A stretch of DNA of 64,000 nucleotides, taken from Pseudophaeobacter flagellatus (lineage in GTDB: Bacteria; Pseudomonadota; Alphaproteobacteria; Rhodobacterales; Rhodobacteraceae). A program made the translations under genes and the position numbers. Shown in pieces: positions 54,638 to 64,000 of this stretch. The stretch covers positions 62,001 to 126,000 of the forward strand of contig NZ_JAJQRG010000004.1 in NCBI RefSeq assembly GCF_021228235.1, read 5' to 3'. Positions within the stretch are counted from its first letter, which is position 1, and each line of letters opens with the position of its first letter. Under the pieces are notes generated by a model. It was not told where the DNA came from, ran no database searches, and saw nothing but the letters and a program-made list of their open reading frames with translations.

Positions 54638-55962
54638 GCCATGTTTTTCCCCGCCATACCAAGGCCGACTTGCCCACCGCCGTTGCTGGTGATGGTTGCT
54701 ATCTAATTGATGAAAATGGAAAAAGATACTTGGATGGCTCGGGCGGTGCGGCTGTGTCCTGCCTTGGACATTCCGATGAGGCGGTGATCCGGGCGGTTCA
54801 GGATCAGGTGGGAAAACTGGCCTTTGCCCATACTGGGTTCATGACCTCGGAACCGGCCGAGGCGCTGGCGGATTTGCTGATTTCCCAGGCACCGGGTGAT
54901 CTGGACCGGGTCTATTTTGTCTCGGGCGGCTCCGAAGCGACGGAGGCGGCGATCAAGCTGGCGCGGCAGTATCATCTGGAACGCGGCGAGCCTGCGCGCC
55001 GCCATCTGATTGCACGGCGCCAAAGCTATCACGGCAATACCCTCGGGGCCCTGGCGGCGGGTGGCAATGCCTGGCGGCGGCAGCAATTTGACCCGCTGTT
55101 GATCGGGGTCTCGCATATCGCCCCCTGTTATGAGTATGTCGAGCGCAAACCGGATGAGAGCGCCTTTGACTATGGTCAGCGGGTCGCCAATGAGTTGGAG
55201 GCGGAGATCCTGCGGCTTGGCCCGGAAACTGTCATGGCCTTCATGGCTGAACCAGTGGTTGGGGCCACATCGGGCGCAGTGGCCCCGGTGGCAGGATATT
55301 TCAAGCGTATCCGCGAGATATGCGATCAATATGGCGTCCTGCTGATCCTGGATGAGGTCATGTGCGGCATGGGGCGTACCGGGCATCTGTTTGCCTGCGA
55401 TGCGGATGGCATCGCGCCGGATATTCTCTGCATCGCCAAGGGGCTGGGCGCCGGTTATCAGCCCATCGGGGCCATGCTGTGCAGTGGCCAGATCTATGAC
55501 GCTGTGGCAGAGGGGAGCGGCTTTTTTCAGCACGGACATACCTATATTGGCCACCCGGTTGCTACGGCGGCGGGGCTGGCAGTGGTGGAACAGATGCTGA
55601 ACCGGGATCTGATCAGCCGCTGTGCCAGCATGGGAGAGCAGCTGCAAGCGGCGCTGGTCGATCGCTTTGGCGATCACCCCCACGTCGGGGATATCCGCGG
55701 CCGGGGCTTGTTTCGCGGTATAGAACTGGTGGCGGACCGTGGCACCAAAGCCCCCTTTGATCCGGGTCTTGGGCTGGCTGCCAAGATAAAGCGCGCGTCG
55801 TTTGACGGGGGGCTGATCTGCTATCCGATGTCGGGCACCCGCGACGGGCGGCTAGGCGATCACATCCTGCTGGCACCGCCGTTCATTATTTCGGAACCTC
55901 AGATCACCGAGGTGGTGGACAAGCTTGGGGCGGCAATCACCCAGGCCCTGGCAACGGTGTAG
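54634..55962 (+). CDS. Class III PLP aminotransferase (omega-amino acid type)
   Basis: 442 residues, fold type I. Lys269 in DILCIAKGLGAGYQ binds PLP; Asp240 in LLILDEVMCGMGRTG contacts the ring; FVSGGSEATEAAIKLAR and AEPVVGATSGA are further family blocks. Related enzymes act on beta-alanine, GABA, taurine or beta-amino acids. Coupled to the BKACE gene and divergent from tpa, it is likely to supply the keto acid for BKACE. It is clearly distinct from Tpa in the window. Confidence 0.85.
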   Translation: MSHVFPRHTKADLPTAVAGDGCYLIDENGKRYLDGSGGAAVSCLGHSDEAVIRAVQDQVGKLAFAHTGFMTSEPAEALADLLISQAPGDLDRVYFVSGGSEATEAAIKLARQYHLERGEPARRHLIARRQSYHGNTLGALAAGGNAWRRQQFDPLLIGVSHIAPCYEYVERKPDESAFDYGQRVANELEAEILRLGPETVMAFMAEPVVGATSGAVAPVAGYFKRIREICDQYGVLLILDEVMCGMGRTGHLFACDADGIAPDILCIAKGLGAGYQPIGAMLCSGQIYDAVAEGSGFFQHGHTYIGHPVATAAGLAVVEQMLNRDLISRCASMGEQLQAALVDRFGDHPHVGDIRGRGLFRGIELVADRGTKAPFDPGLGLAAKIKRASFDGGLICYPMSGTRDGRLGDHILLAPPFIISEPQITEVVDKLGAAITQALATV

Positions 55963-56220
55963 CGGCCCTGCGGCCCTAACAGGCAAGTGGCCGCGCTGAG
56001 GACGCGCAGCCAACGGGCCTAAGATCACCTGATTGGTTTTTCGGGCAGTTTTCTGGATGGCACGCGCTCGTTCCCGAGCGCTGGTCACAATGGTGTGGGC
56101 TTGCCGGGCGCGAGCCCTGGACTGGGCTGGCGGGGGGAAACCCCAGCGCCCTATTGCAACAGGGTGTCGCTCTCTGGTCTACGTGTAGCCGCCCCCGCCC
56201 AGCAGGCGAGGGCGGTATCT
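55963..56220. terminator. Convergent intergenic region with hairpin after katG
   Basis: 258 bases without a supported gene. Near the katG stop a hairpin CCGCCCCCGCC (56189-56199) pairs with GGCGAGGGCGG (56205-56215) with one mismatch. There is no T-tract, so its terminator role is uncertain. Confidence 0.45.
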
Positions 56221-58512
<2,292 letters not shown>

Positions 58513-58544
58513 CTACACGTGTTGAGATGCCCAGAGGGTAGCAG

Positions 58545-58600
58545 GGTCAATCGATAAAATGAAATCGTACTTTTGTATATCTTCCATAGGAAAAAATTAT
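58545..58600 (-). promoter_or_regulatory. OxyR-type binding motif and -35 element upstream of katG
   Basis: ATCG-N7-GTAT-N7-ATAG-N7-TTAT at 58564-58600 matches the OxyR consensus ATAG-N7-CTAT-N7-ATAG-N7-CTAT at 13 of 16 positions with exact spacing. On the minus strand TTGACC (58545-58550) follows 13 bases later and could be the -35 box; the -10 is weak, as expected of an activated promoter. The remainder of the 314-base gap (58438-58751) shows no gene. Confidence 0.75.
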
Positions 58601-58751
58601 GGATGAGGTGTAGATCTGATGGCGCGGCAGTTGGCCAGGGCGCGCATAGCCCTTTGGACAATTGCGCGCATGTTGGCACTGGCAGACCACACCTAGGCGT
58701 TCCGTATTCTACTGGCCCTCGCAATCCTGCGCGAAGGCCAGTAACTGTGTC

Positions 58752-60275
58752 TTAGAAGAAACCCAGTTTGTTGGGATTGTAGCTGACCAGCAGGTTCTTG
58801 GTTTGCTGGTAGTGATCCAACATCATTTTGTGGTTTTCACGCCCGATGCCGGACTGCTTATAGCCGCCAAAGGCTGCGTGGGCGGGGTAGGCGTGGTAGT
58901 TGTTGACCCAGACCCGGCCGGCTTGGATCGCGCGGCCCATGCGGTAGCAGGTGTTCATATCCCGTGACCAGACGCCGGCACCAAGCCCATACATCGTGTC
59001 ATTGGCAATCGCCAAAGCCTCGGCTTCGTCCTTGAAAGTAGTGACCGAAACAACCGGGCCAAAGATTTCCTCTTGGAACACGCGCATCTTATTGTGGCCC
59101 TTGAGGATGGTGGGCTGGATGTAGTTGCCGCCTGCCAGCTCACCGCTGAAATTCGCCGCATTGCCGCCGATCAGAACCTCGGCCCCTTCTTCAGCCCCAA
59201 TGGTGAAATAGGACAGGATTTTTTCCTGCTGTGCCTTGCTAGCCTGTGCGCCGACCATGGTTTCCGGGTCGCGCGGGTCACCGTGTTTGATGGCTTTCAC
59301 CCGTTCGATCACCCGTTCCATGAAGGCCTCATAGATGTCTTCCTGCACCAGCGCACGCGACGGGCATGTGCAGACCTCACCCTGGTTGAAGGCAAACAGG
59401 ACGAAGCCTTCGATAGCCTTGTCAAAGAAGGCGTCATCTTCGCGCATGATGTCCGAGAAAAAGACATTCGGGCTTTTGCCACCCAGTTCCAGGGTCACCG
59501 GGATCAGGTTTTCCGTCGCCGCCTTCATGATTGTGCGGCCGGTTTCCGTCGAACCGGTAAAGGCGATCTTGGCGATGCGTTTTGATGTGGCCAGCGCGGC
59601 CCCGACTTCGGCGCCAAAGCCGTTGACGATGTTCAACACCCCGGCTGGCAGCAGCTCATTGATGATCTCGGCAAAGACCATAATTGCAGCCGGGGTCTGC
59701 TCGGCGGGTTTCAGGACGATGCAATTGCCTGCGGCCAGGGCGGGGGCCAATTTCCACGCAGCCATCAGGATAGAGAAATTCCACGGAATGATCTGGCCGA
59801 CAACGCCAAGCGGCTCATGGTAGTGGTAGGCAACCGTATCCGCGTCGATCTCGCTCATCGAGCCTTCCTGGCCACGCAAAACGCTAGAGAAATAGCGGAA
59901 GTGATCGGCGGCCAGAGGGATATCTGCCGCCATGGTCTCGCGGATCGGTTTGCCGTTGTCCCAGGTTTCAGCCTGTGCCAGCAGCTCCAGGTTGTCGTCA
60001 ATCATATCTGCGATTTTCAACAACAGGTTGGCGCGTTCCGTGGCAGAGGTGCTGCCCCATGCAGCCTTGGCCCCATGCGCCGCGTCCAGCGCCAATTCGA
60101 CATCAGCCGCATCCGAACGGGCGATATCGTTGATTTTCTCATTGGTGATTGGTGTTACATTCTCAAAATACTGACCGTTCACCGGAGCAACAAACTGGCC
60201 GCCGATAAAGTTGTCATACCGGGTTTTGAAGGGCGACGTATAGGTGCCGGGTGCAGTGTGTGCTAGATCTTTCAT
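58752..60275 (-). CDS. NAD-dependent aldehyde dehydrogenase (AldA/AcoD/ExaC type)
   Basis: 507 residues. Catalytic Cys302 in [12 protein letters not shown], general base Glu263 in LELGGKSPN, and [19 protein letters not shown] and FTGSTETG for NAD binding. The close family oxidises acetaldehyde and other short aldehydes. The ATG at 60275 has GGAGGAG upstream. It lies downstream of a GAF-Fis regulator on the same strand with a perfect palindrome between them, as in AcoR-controlled acetoin or ethanol genes. Confidence 0.92.
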   Translation of the reverse strand: MKDLAHTAPGTYTSPFKTRYDNFIGGQFVAPVNGQYFENVTPITNEKINDIARSDAADVELALDAAHGAKAAWGSTSATERANLLLKIADMIDDNLELLAQAETWDNGKPIRETMAADIPLAADHFRYFSSVLRGQEGSMSEIDADTVAYHYHEPLGVVGQIIPWNFSILMAAWKLAPALAAGNCIVLKPAEQTPAAIMVFAEIINELLPAGVLNIVNGFGAEVGAALATSKRIAKIAFTGSTETGRTIMKAATENLIPVTLELGGKSPNVFFSDIMREDDAFFDKAIEGFVLFAFNQGEVCTCPSRALVQEDIYEAFMERVIERVKAIKHGDPRDPETMVGAQASKAQQEKILSYFTIGAEEGAEVLIGGNAANFSGELAGGNYIQPTILKGHNKMRVFQEEIFGPVVSVTTFKDEAEALAIANDTMYGLGAGVWSRDMNTCYRMGRAIQAGRVWVNNYHAYPAHAAFGGYKQSGIGRENHKMMLDHYQQTKNLLVSYNPNKLGFF

Positions 60276-60378
60276 GGTATCTCCTCCTCTATGCCCAAGT
60301 CCTCCACCGGGGCTGACATCATGACTGCCGCAGCAAGACACAGCCGTCATCAGCGTGGAATCGATTGTTCAGGAAAAG

Positions 60379-60396
60379 TGTCTCAGCCCTGAGACA
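60379..60396. promoter_or_regulatory. Perfect palindrome upstream of the aldehyde dehydrogenase gene
   Basis: TGTCTCAG-CC-CTGAGACA: eight-base arms with a two-base spacer, 104-121 bases before the dehydrogenase start and just after the regulator stop. The TGTCTCA/TGAGACA arms resemble upstream activator sites of AcoR-like Fis-domain regulators. It is the probable target of the adjacent regulator. Confidence 0.75.
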
Positions 60397-60403
60397 GGTC
60401 GGA

Positions 60404-61363
60404 TCAGGTTTCGTTCAACCCGAGCCGCTTCATGCGCCGATAGAGCGTCGCGCGTGCCACCCCAAGCTGCCGTGCAGCCTGCGAGACATTGCCATCCGCC
60501 CGCGCAAGGGCCCGAACGACAGCGGCCCGTTCGGCCCGTTCGAATCCCGTAGGGCCGTCTTCGCGCCCCAGAAGATCCGACGCCGGACGGGCGCAAAGCG
60601 GCCCGGTCCCCGCCAAGCCAAATGCGCGGCGGGCTTCGCGCGTGGCCCCCACCACCAGATCATTGCCGTCAATTGCCAAAAGGGTTGCCGATTCCCCATC
60701 ATCACAGTCTGCGACGATGATCCGCGAGGTTGCAAAGGCCGCCCGAAAGTTGGCTTCTTCGATCGCCCGTGCCGTTTGCGCCACCTGTGCTGCGATCAGC
60801 CTGTTGAAGGCTTCGGTCTGATCGGCCCGTGCAGATGACACATCAAGGGCGGCGACGATCTGGCCTTCAACGCCAAAAATTGGCGCGTCGATACAGCTCA
60901 TCCCGGTGTTGCGCGCGTGAAAATGTTCATCTTGGTGAATGATGACATTCCGGCGCTCTGTCAGGCAGGTGCCAATCCCGTTGGTGCCTTCGCGTTCTTC
61001 GCTCCAATCCGCACCGGCGCGCAGGCCCCAGCCTTCGAAGGTCGGCTTATCCGCATCCGATACCCGTTGATCCAGGATGACCCCCTCTGCATCCGTAAGC
61101 AAAACGGCACACCCGGACTGGCCAACCAGGGAATAGAGCGCGTCCAGCCGCGGGGCGGCGACCATCATGAATTGCTCATGGATATTCAGCCGATCACGCA
61201 GCGCCGAATGTTCGATTAACTCGGGTGCGCTTGTATTATCTGGATGTAACCCATGTTTCCGGGCGGAACGATGCCAGCTTGCCGCCACTTGCGAACGCGC
61301 CGCAGCAGAAGCGGAACTGGCCGCTTCGAGCACCTTTTCGGCATGTGAGGTTTTTGGTGACAT
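60404..61363 (-). CDS. GAF-domain transcriptional regulator with Fis-type helix-turn-helix (AcoR-like, no AAA+ domain)
   Basis: 319 residues. The front part SWHRSARKHGLHPDN and the GAF domain (about 60-185, with EEREGTNGIGTCLTERRNVIIHQDEHF) resemble AcoR. The C-terminus LARADGNVSQAARQLGVARA is a Fis-type helix-turn-helix. The central sigma-54-activating ATPase of AcoR is missing, so it should act on ordinary sigma-70 promoters. The ATG at 61363 has GAGG five bases upstream; GTG 61411 and ATG 61402 are weaker alternatives. It probably senses an aldehyde or alcohol and controls the dehydrogenase gene downstream. Confidence 0.85.
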   Translation of the reverse strand: MSPKTSHAEKVLEAASSASAAARSQVAASWHRSARKHGLHPDNTSAPELIEHSALRDRLNIHEQFMMVAAPRLDALYSLVGQSGCAVLLTDAEGVILDQRVSDADKPTFEGWGLRAGADWSEEREGTNGIGTCLTERRNVIIHQDEHFHARNTGMSCIDAPIFGVEGQIVAALDVSSARADQTEAFNRLIAAQVAQTARAIEEANFRAAFATSRIIVADCDDGESATLLAIDGNDLVVGATREARRAFGLAGTGPLCARPASDLLGREDGPTGFERAERAAVVRALARADGNVSQAARQLGVARATLYRRMKRLGLNET

Positions 61364-61710
61364 CAGCGCCTCAGCTTGGATTTGTCCGCCATACTCTACC
61401 ATATCGGACACAATTGGAAGTTTGTCTGGCTGAGGCGCGATATTCAGTTTGCGATGGTTGATGGTCTGCTAACAGCCCTGCCCAGGTTTTGGCCTAGTCT
61501 CGTGCCGGGAAGAGGCAATGGTTCGCTCTGCCTTGGGGTGACTTTTTCTTTGCAACCAAAGGTGTCGTGCTGCAGGGTGGTTGCTATGTTACCCATCAGG
61601 CCTGAGCCATCGGCCGCCATTTGAAACCTGTTGCCCCCATGCTGATGCCATTGCGGGCAGGGGCACCGTGATACAGGAGGCACTGCACAATATGAGACTG
61701 GAACAGTGGC
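61364..61710. other. Intergenic region between regulator and ZIP transporter
   Basis: 347 bases between divergent genes. Nothing beyond the two expected promoters is indicated; short frames present here lack family features and ribosome sites. Confidence 0.35.
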
Positions 61711-62430
61711 ATGAATGTGGATAGCTTGTTTCTCTCACTTTTGCTGTCGCTGCTGGCGGGCGCCACAATTCCCCTTGGAGCCTATCTAGCCAGTATCGAG
61801 AGAATCCGACCGCTCTGGTTGGAAAGCGAATTTCGCCACGGCGTGATCGCCTTTGGCGGTGGTGCATTGCTGGCTGCTGTCTCGCTGGTGCTGGTGCCGG
61901 AAGGGGTTGCAGAGCTGTCGCTGTTCTGGGTTGTTGCCTGCTTTTCTGCCGGTGGTGTTGTCTTCTTTCTTGCTGATCGGTTGATTGCAAGACGCGGCGG
62001 TGCAGACGGACAAGTCATGGCAATGTTGCTTGATTTCATCCCCGAAGCCATCGCGTTGGGCGCAGCGCTTGCGACCGGAGAACCAGTCGGTTTTTTGTTG
62101 GCCTTGCTGATTGCCCTGCAGAATTTCCCCGAAGGGTTTAACGCTTACCGGGAAATTAGCGCCGATAGTGATCAGAAACCAAAGGCGCTTTTGGCTTGTT
62201 TCATGGCCCTGGCGTTGATCGGGCCTGTTGCCGCGTTTCTTGGCCATCAATTTCTTGCCGACAGTCCCGCCCTTATTGGTGGGGTGATGCTGTTCGCCGC
62301 AAGCGGCATCATCTATCTGACCTTTGAAGACATTGCACCGCAAGCCGTCCTGCAAGCCCATTGGGCACCGCCGCTGGGCGCGGTTGCCGGTTTTCTGCTC
62401 GGCTTGGTTGGTTCCATCGTCATTTCCTGA
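61711..62430 (+). CDS. ZIP-family metal transporter-like membrane protein
   Basis: 239 residues with about eight membrane helices. Two ZIP-like metal-site helices are recognisable: LLDFIPEAIALGA (108-118) and ALQNFPEGFNAY (136-146). In zinc-transporting ZIP proteins these read HNxPEG; here the His positions are Asp108 and Gln137, so ion choice may differ or transport may be lost. It stands alone, convergent with cls. No strong ribosome site is seen. Confidence 0.8.
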   Translation: MNVDSLFLSLLLSLLAGATIPLGAYLASIERIRPLWLESEFRHGVIAFGGGALLAAVSLVLVPEGVAELSLFWVVACFSAGGVVFFLADRLIARRGGADGQVMAMLLDFIPEAIALGAALATGEPVGFLLALLIALQNFPEGFNAYREISADSDQKPKALLACFMALALIGPVAAFLGHQFLADSPALIGGVMLFAASGIIYLTFEDIAPQAVLQAHWAPPLGAVAGFLLGLVGSIVIS

Positions 62431-62479
62431 ATGGGCGGGCCTCCTTCAGGACTGGAGGGGGCAGCAGCGGCCACGCAGA

Positions 62480-63913
62480 TCATAAAATCGGACCAACCGT
62501 CGCGACAACGTTGTTCCAGATTCTATGCTGTGGTGACCAGGCTAATACATCAGCGAGATCAACCGATTGCGACCTGGAGATATAGGATTCCTGTCTTGCG
62601 TGAATACGGTCTGTCATCGCTTGATCTTGAAACAGGATGTTGTTTTCGTAGTTCAGGTCGAAACTGCGCAGATCTAGATTTGTTGACCCAATGACAGAGA
62701 CCTTTCCATCCATTGTGAAGGTCTTGGCGTGCAGCAATCCACCCTGAAATTCGTGAATGATGCAGCCTGACTCCAGCAATCGGCGATAAAAGCTGCGGCT
62801 TGCGGCTGCTACAACCCAGCTGTCGTTCCGCGCCGGGAATATCAGGGTCACGCGAATGCCACGGTATGCCGCCGCGCAAAGCGATTCCAGCAATGTCGCA
62901 TCCGGCACAAAGTAGGGCGTCGAAATTGTAATCTCGCTGCGGGCACAGGCAATCAGGCTGGAAAAGAGCTGCGGCGTCGCGCTGCGGCGCACTGTCGGGC
63001 CGTCACCGACAACGAGAGCGGGGAACCCGTCTGACTGGGCGGTCTCGCCGGATGGGATTTTGTCGAATTTCTCACCTGTTGCTGCTGTCCAGTCGCTTAT
63101 GAACAACAACTGGTTCTGGGCAACAACGGGTCCTTTGAATCGCAGCATGATATCAACCCAGGGCGCATATTTCGGTTTCACCAGATATTCTGGATCGGCT
63201 GAATTGCGGCTGCCGCAATAGGTTATGCTGCCATCAATCACGGTAATCTTGCGGTGGTTGCGCATGTCAATGCGGCTGGTCAGTATCGTACGGACTGGAT
63301 TGCTCAGCGAGAGCGATACGGCAAGTCGTACGCCGGCCGCCTCCATCCGTCGCCACAACTGCGAAGCGATGAGCCTGCGTGAGCCAAGCCCGTCGGCCAT
63401 GGCGCGGCAGGTGACGCCACGGGCGCTGGCGCGCATCAGCGCTTCGGCAAGGCGGGTTCCGGTCCGATCACCCAGCCAGATGTAATAGAGCACATGAACA
63501 TGGTCGGTTGCGCTGTCGATGTCCTGCACCATCCTGTCTACCGTTTCTTCGGGCGTCTCCAGCAGTTCCGCCTGATTGTTTGGCAGGGGGTAAAGCCCGT
63601 TTATCGAGGCGGCATATTGAAAGGCCGGAACATAGGCCGGGTCAATCAAGCTGGTGCCGGTCTCCGGATCCCCCGCCACCGCGCTGGACAGCGCATCGAG
63701 TTCTGCGCGTATCTCTCGGCGTTTTTTACTGGCGCGATGGCCAATATCGACTTCCCCAAAGAGAAAATAGGCAGAGCTGCCAAAGTAGGGAACGACATTG
63801 ATCACGATAAACCAGGCAAGCCGTGCAGGCGGCGACAGGTCATCTCGCAGCAGGATTCGGATAGTAAATGCCAAGACCAGCAGAGCGTGGCCGACGCTTA
63901 GTACGATCAGCAC
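62480..63913 (-). CDS. cls: Cardiolipin synthase (phospholipase D superfamily)
   Basis: 477 residues. Two N-terminal membrane helices (about 1-20 and 33-53) are followed by two phosphodiesterase domains with HKD motifs: His220, Lys222, Asp227 (RNHRKITVIDG) and His395, Lys397, Asp402 (LHAKTFTMDG). It makes cardiolipin at the inner membrane. The start is GTG at 63913, seven bases inside the end of the upstream endonuclease/phosphatase-family gene, a coupling common in this group. Confidence 0.93.
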   Translation of the reverse strand: MLIVLSVGHALLVLAFTIRILLRDDLSPPARLAWFIVINVVPYFGSSAYFLFGEVDIGHRASKKRREIRAELDALSSAVAGDPETGTSLIDPAYVPAFQYAASINGLYPLPNNQAELLETPEETVDRMVQDIDSATDHVHVLYYIWLGDRTGTRLAEALMRASARGVTCRAMADGLGSRRLIASQLWRRMEAAGVRLAVSLSLSNPVRTILTSRIDMRNHRKITVIDGSITYCGSRNSADPEYLVKPKYAPWVDIMLRFKGPVVAQNQLLFISDWTAATGEKFDKIPSGETAQSDGFPALVVGDGPTVRRSATPQLFSSLIACARSEITISTPYFVPDATLLESLCAAAYRGIRVTLIFPARNDSWVVAAASRSFYRRLLESGCIIHEFQGGLLHAKTFTMDGKVSVIGSTNLDLRSFDLNYENNILFQDQAMTDRIHARQESYISRSQSVDLADVLAWSPQHRIWNNVVATVGPIL

Positions 63914-64000
63914 GTGGTGTGCCCCCTTGAGATTACAAAGTCGAGCACCACCGGTAAGTGGTCCGATGCGCGGCGCGCTTTCAGTGACGTGTGAACGCTG
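63907..64000 (-). CDS. Endonuclease/exonuclease/phosphatase family protein, 3' end only
   Basis: Partial: about 30 codons run from the right edge to a TGA at 63907-63909. The tail contains RRASDHLPVVLDFVI, the C-terminal SDH/HxP block of EEP-family phosphodiesterases (metal-dependent). It overlaps cls by seven bases. The rest lies outside the window. Confidence 0.75.
   Translation of the reverse strand, partial: SVHTSLKARRASDHLPVVLDFVISRGHTTC

Noticed and set aside
60276-60378. Sigma-54 promoter for the aldehyde dehydrogenase gene
   Set aside because: The best GG/GC pair has spacing one base short, and the regulator lacks the ATPase domain that sigma-54 needs.

Overview
The window looks like chromosomal DNA of a marine alphaproteobacterium of the Roseobacter group (Rhodobacteraceae). 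This rests on GC-rich coding sequence, the protein families present (Tpa, Xsc, a MocR-type TauR, a SoeABC-type molybdoenzyme, glnK-amtB) and many 4-bp ATGA gene overlaps. It is inference from content, not a database match. No insertion sequence, integrase, tRNA, rRNA or CRISPR array was seen.

Bases 1-38,300 are mostly housekeeping and general metabolism: an SseA-type sulfurtransferase end, an aromatic/aspartate aminotransferase, ammonium uptake (amtB, glnK), a class A penicillin-binding protein, MlaA and MlaC of outer-membrane lipid transport, the two inner-membrane parts of a type I secretion system, a run of small enzymes (RidA, glycerophosphodiesterase, pterin dehydratase, peroxiredoxin, RsmD, HAD hydrolase, methionine aminopeptidase, SfsA, CinA domain), two OmpA-family proteins, a LysR regulator, a chemoreceptor, a 2,4-dienoyl-CoA-reductase-like enzyme, RppH, a MarR/EamA divergent pair with two palindromic operators, adenosine kinase with endonuclease III, a two-domain Ada-like protein, unfused MnmC halves, a soluble lytic transglycosylase and dapA.

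Bases 39,500-56,000 are the most distinctive part. In order of transcription on the minus strand they carry tpa, a GNAT gene, tauR, xsc, a TauE-type exporter, ackA, a YeiH-type exporter and soeA-soeB-soeC. Together these give a nearly complete route from taurine: transamination to sulfoacetaldehyde, phosphorolysis to acetyl phosphate and sulfite, ATP from acetyl phosphate, sulfite oxidation at the membrane, and sulfite/sulfate export. The taurine uptake system and phosphotransacetylase are not in the window. Paired CTGGAC-type direct repeats lie upstream of both tpa and tauR. Divergent from tpa is a two-gene operon joining a beta-keto acid cleavage enzyme (BKACE) to a class III aminotransferase; its substrate is unknown and it is the best candidate for an undescribed pathway. 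A small two-helix RNA resembling the 3' core of the glycine riboswitch lies between tpa and its terminator.

Bases 56,200-64,000 hold katG with a good upstream OxyR-type motif, an aldehyde dehydrogenase with a GAF-Fis regulator and a perfect palindrome between them, a ZIP-family transporter with altered metal-site residues, cardiolipin synthase, and the 3' end of an endonuclease/exonuclease/phosphatase-family gene.
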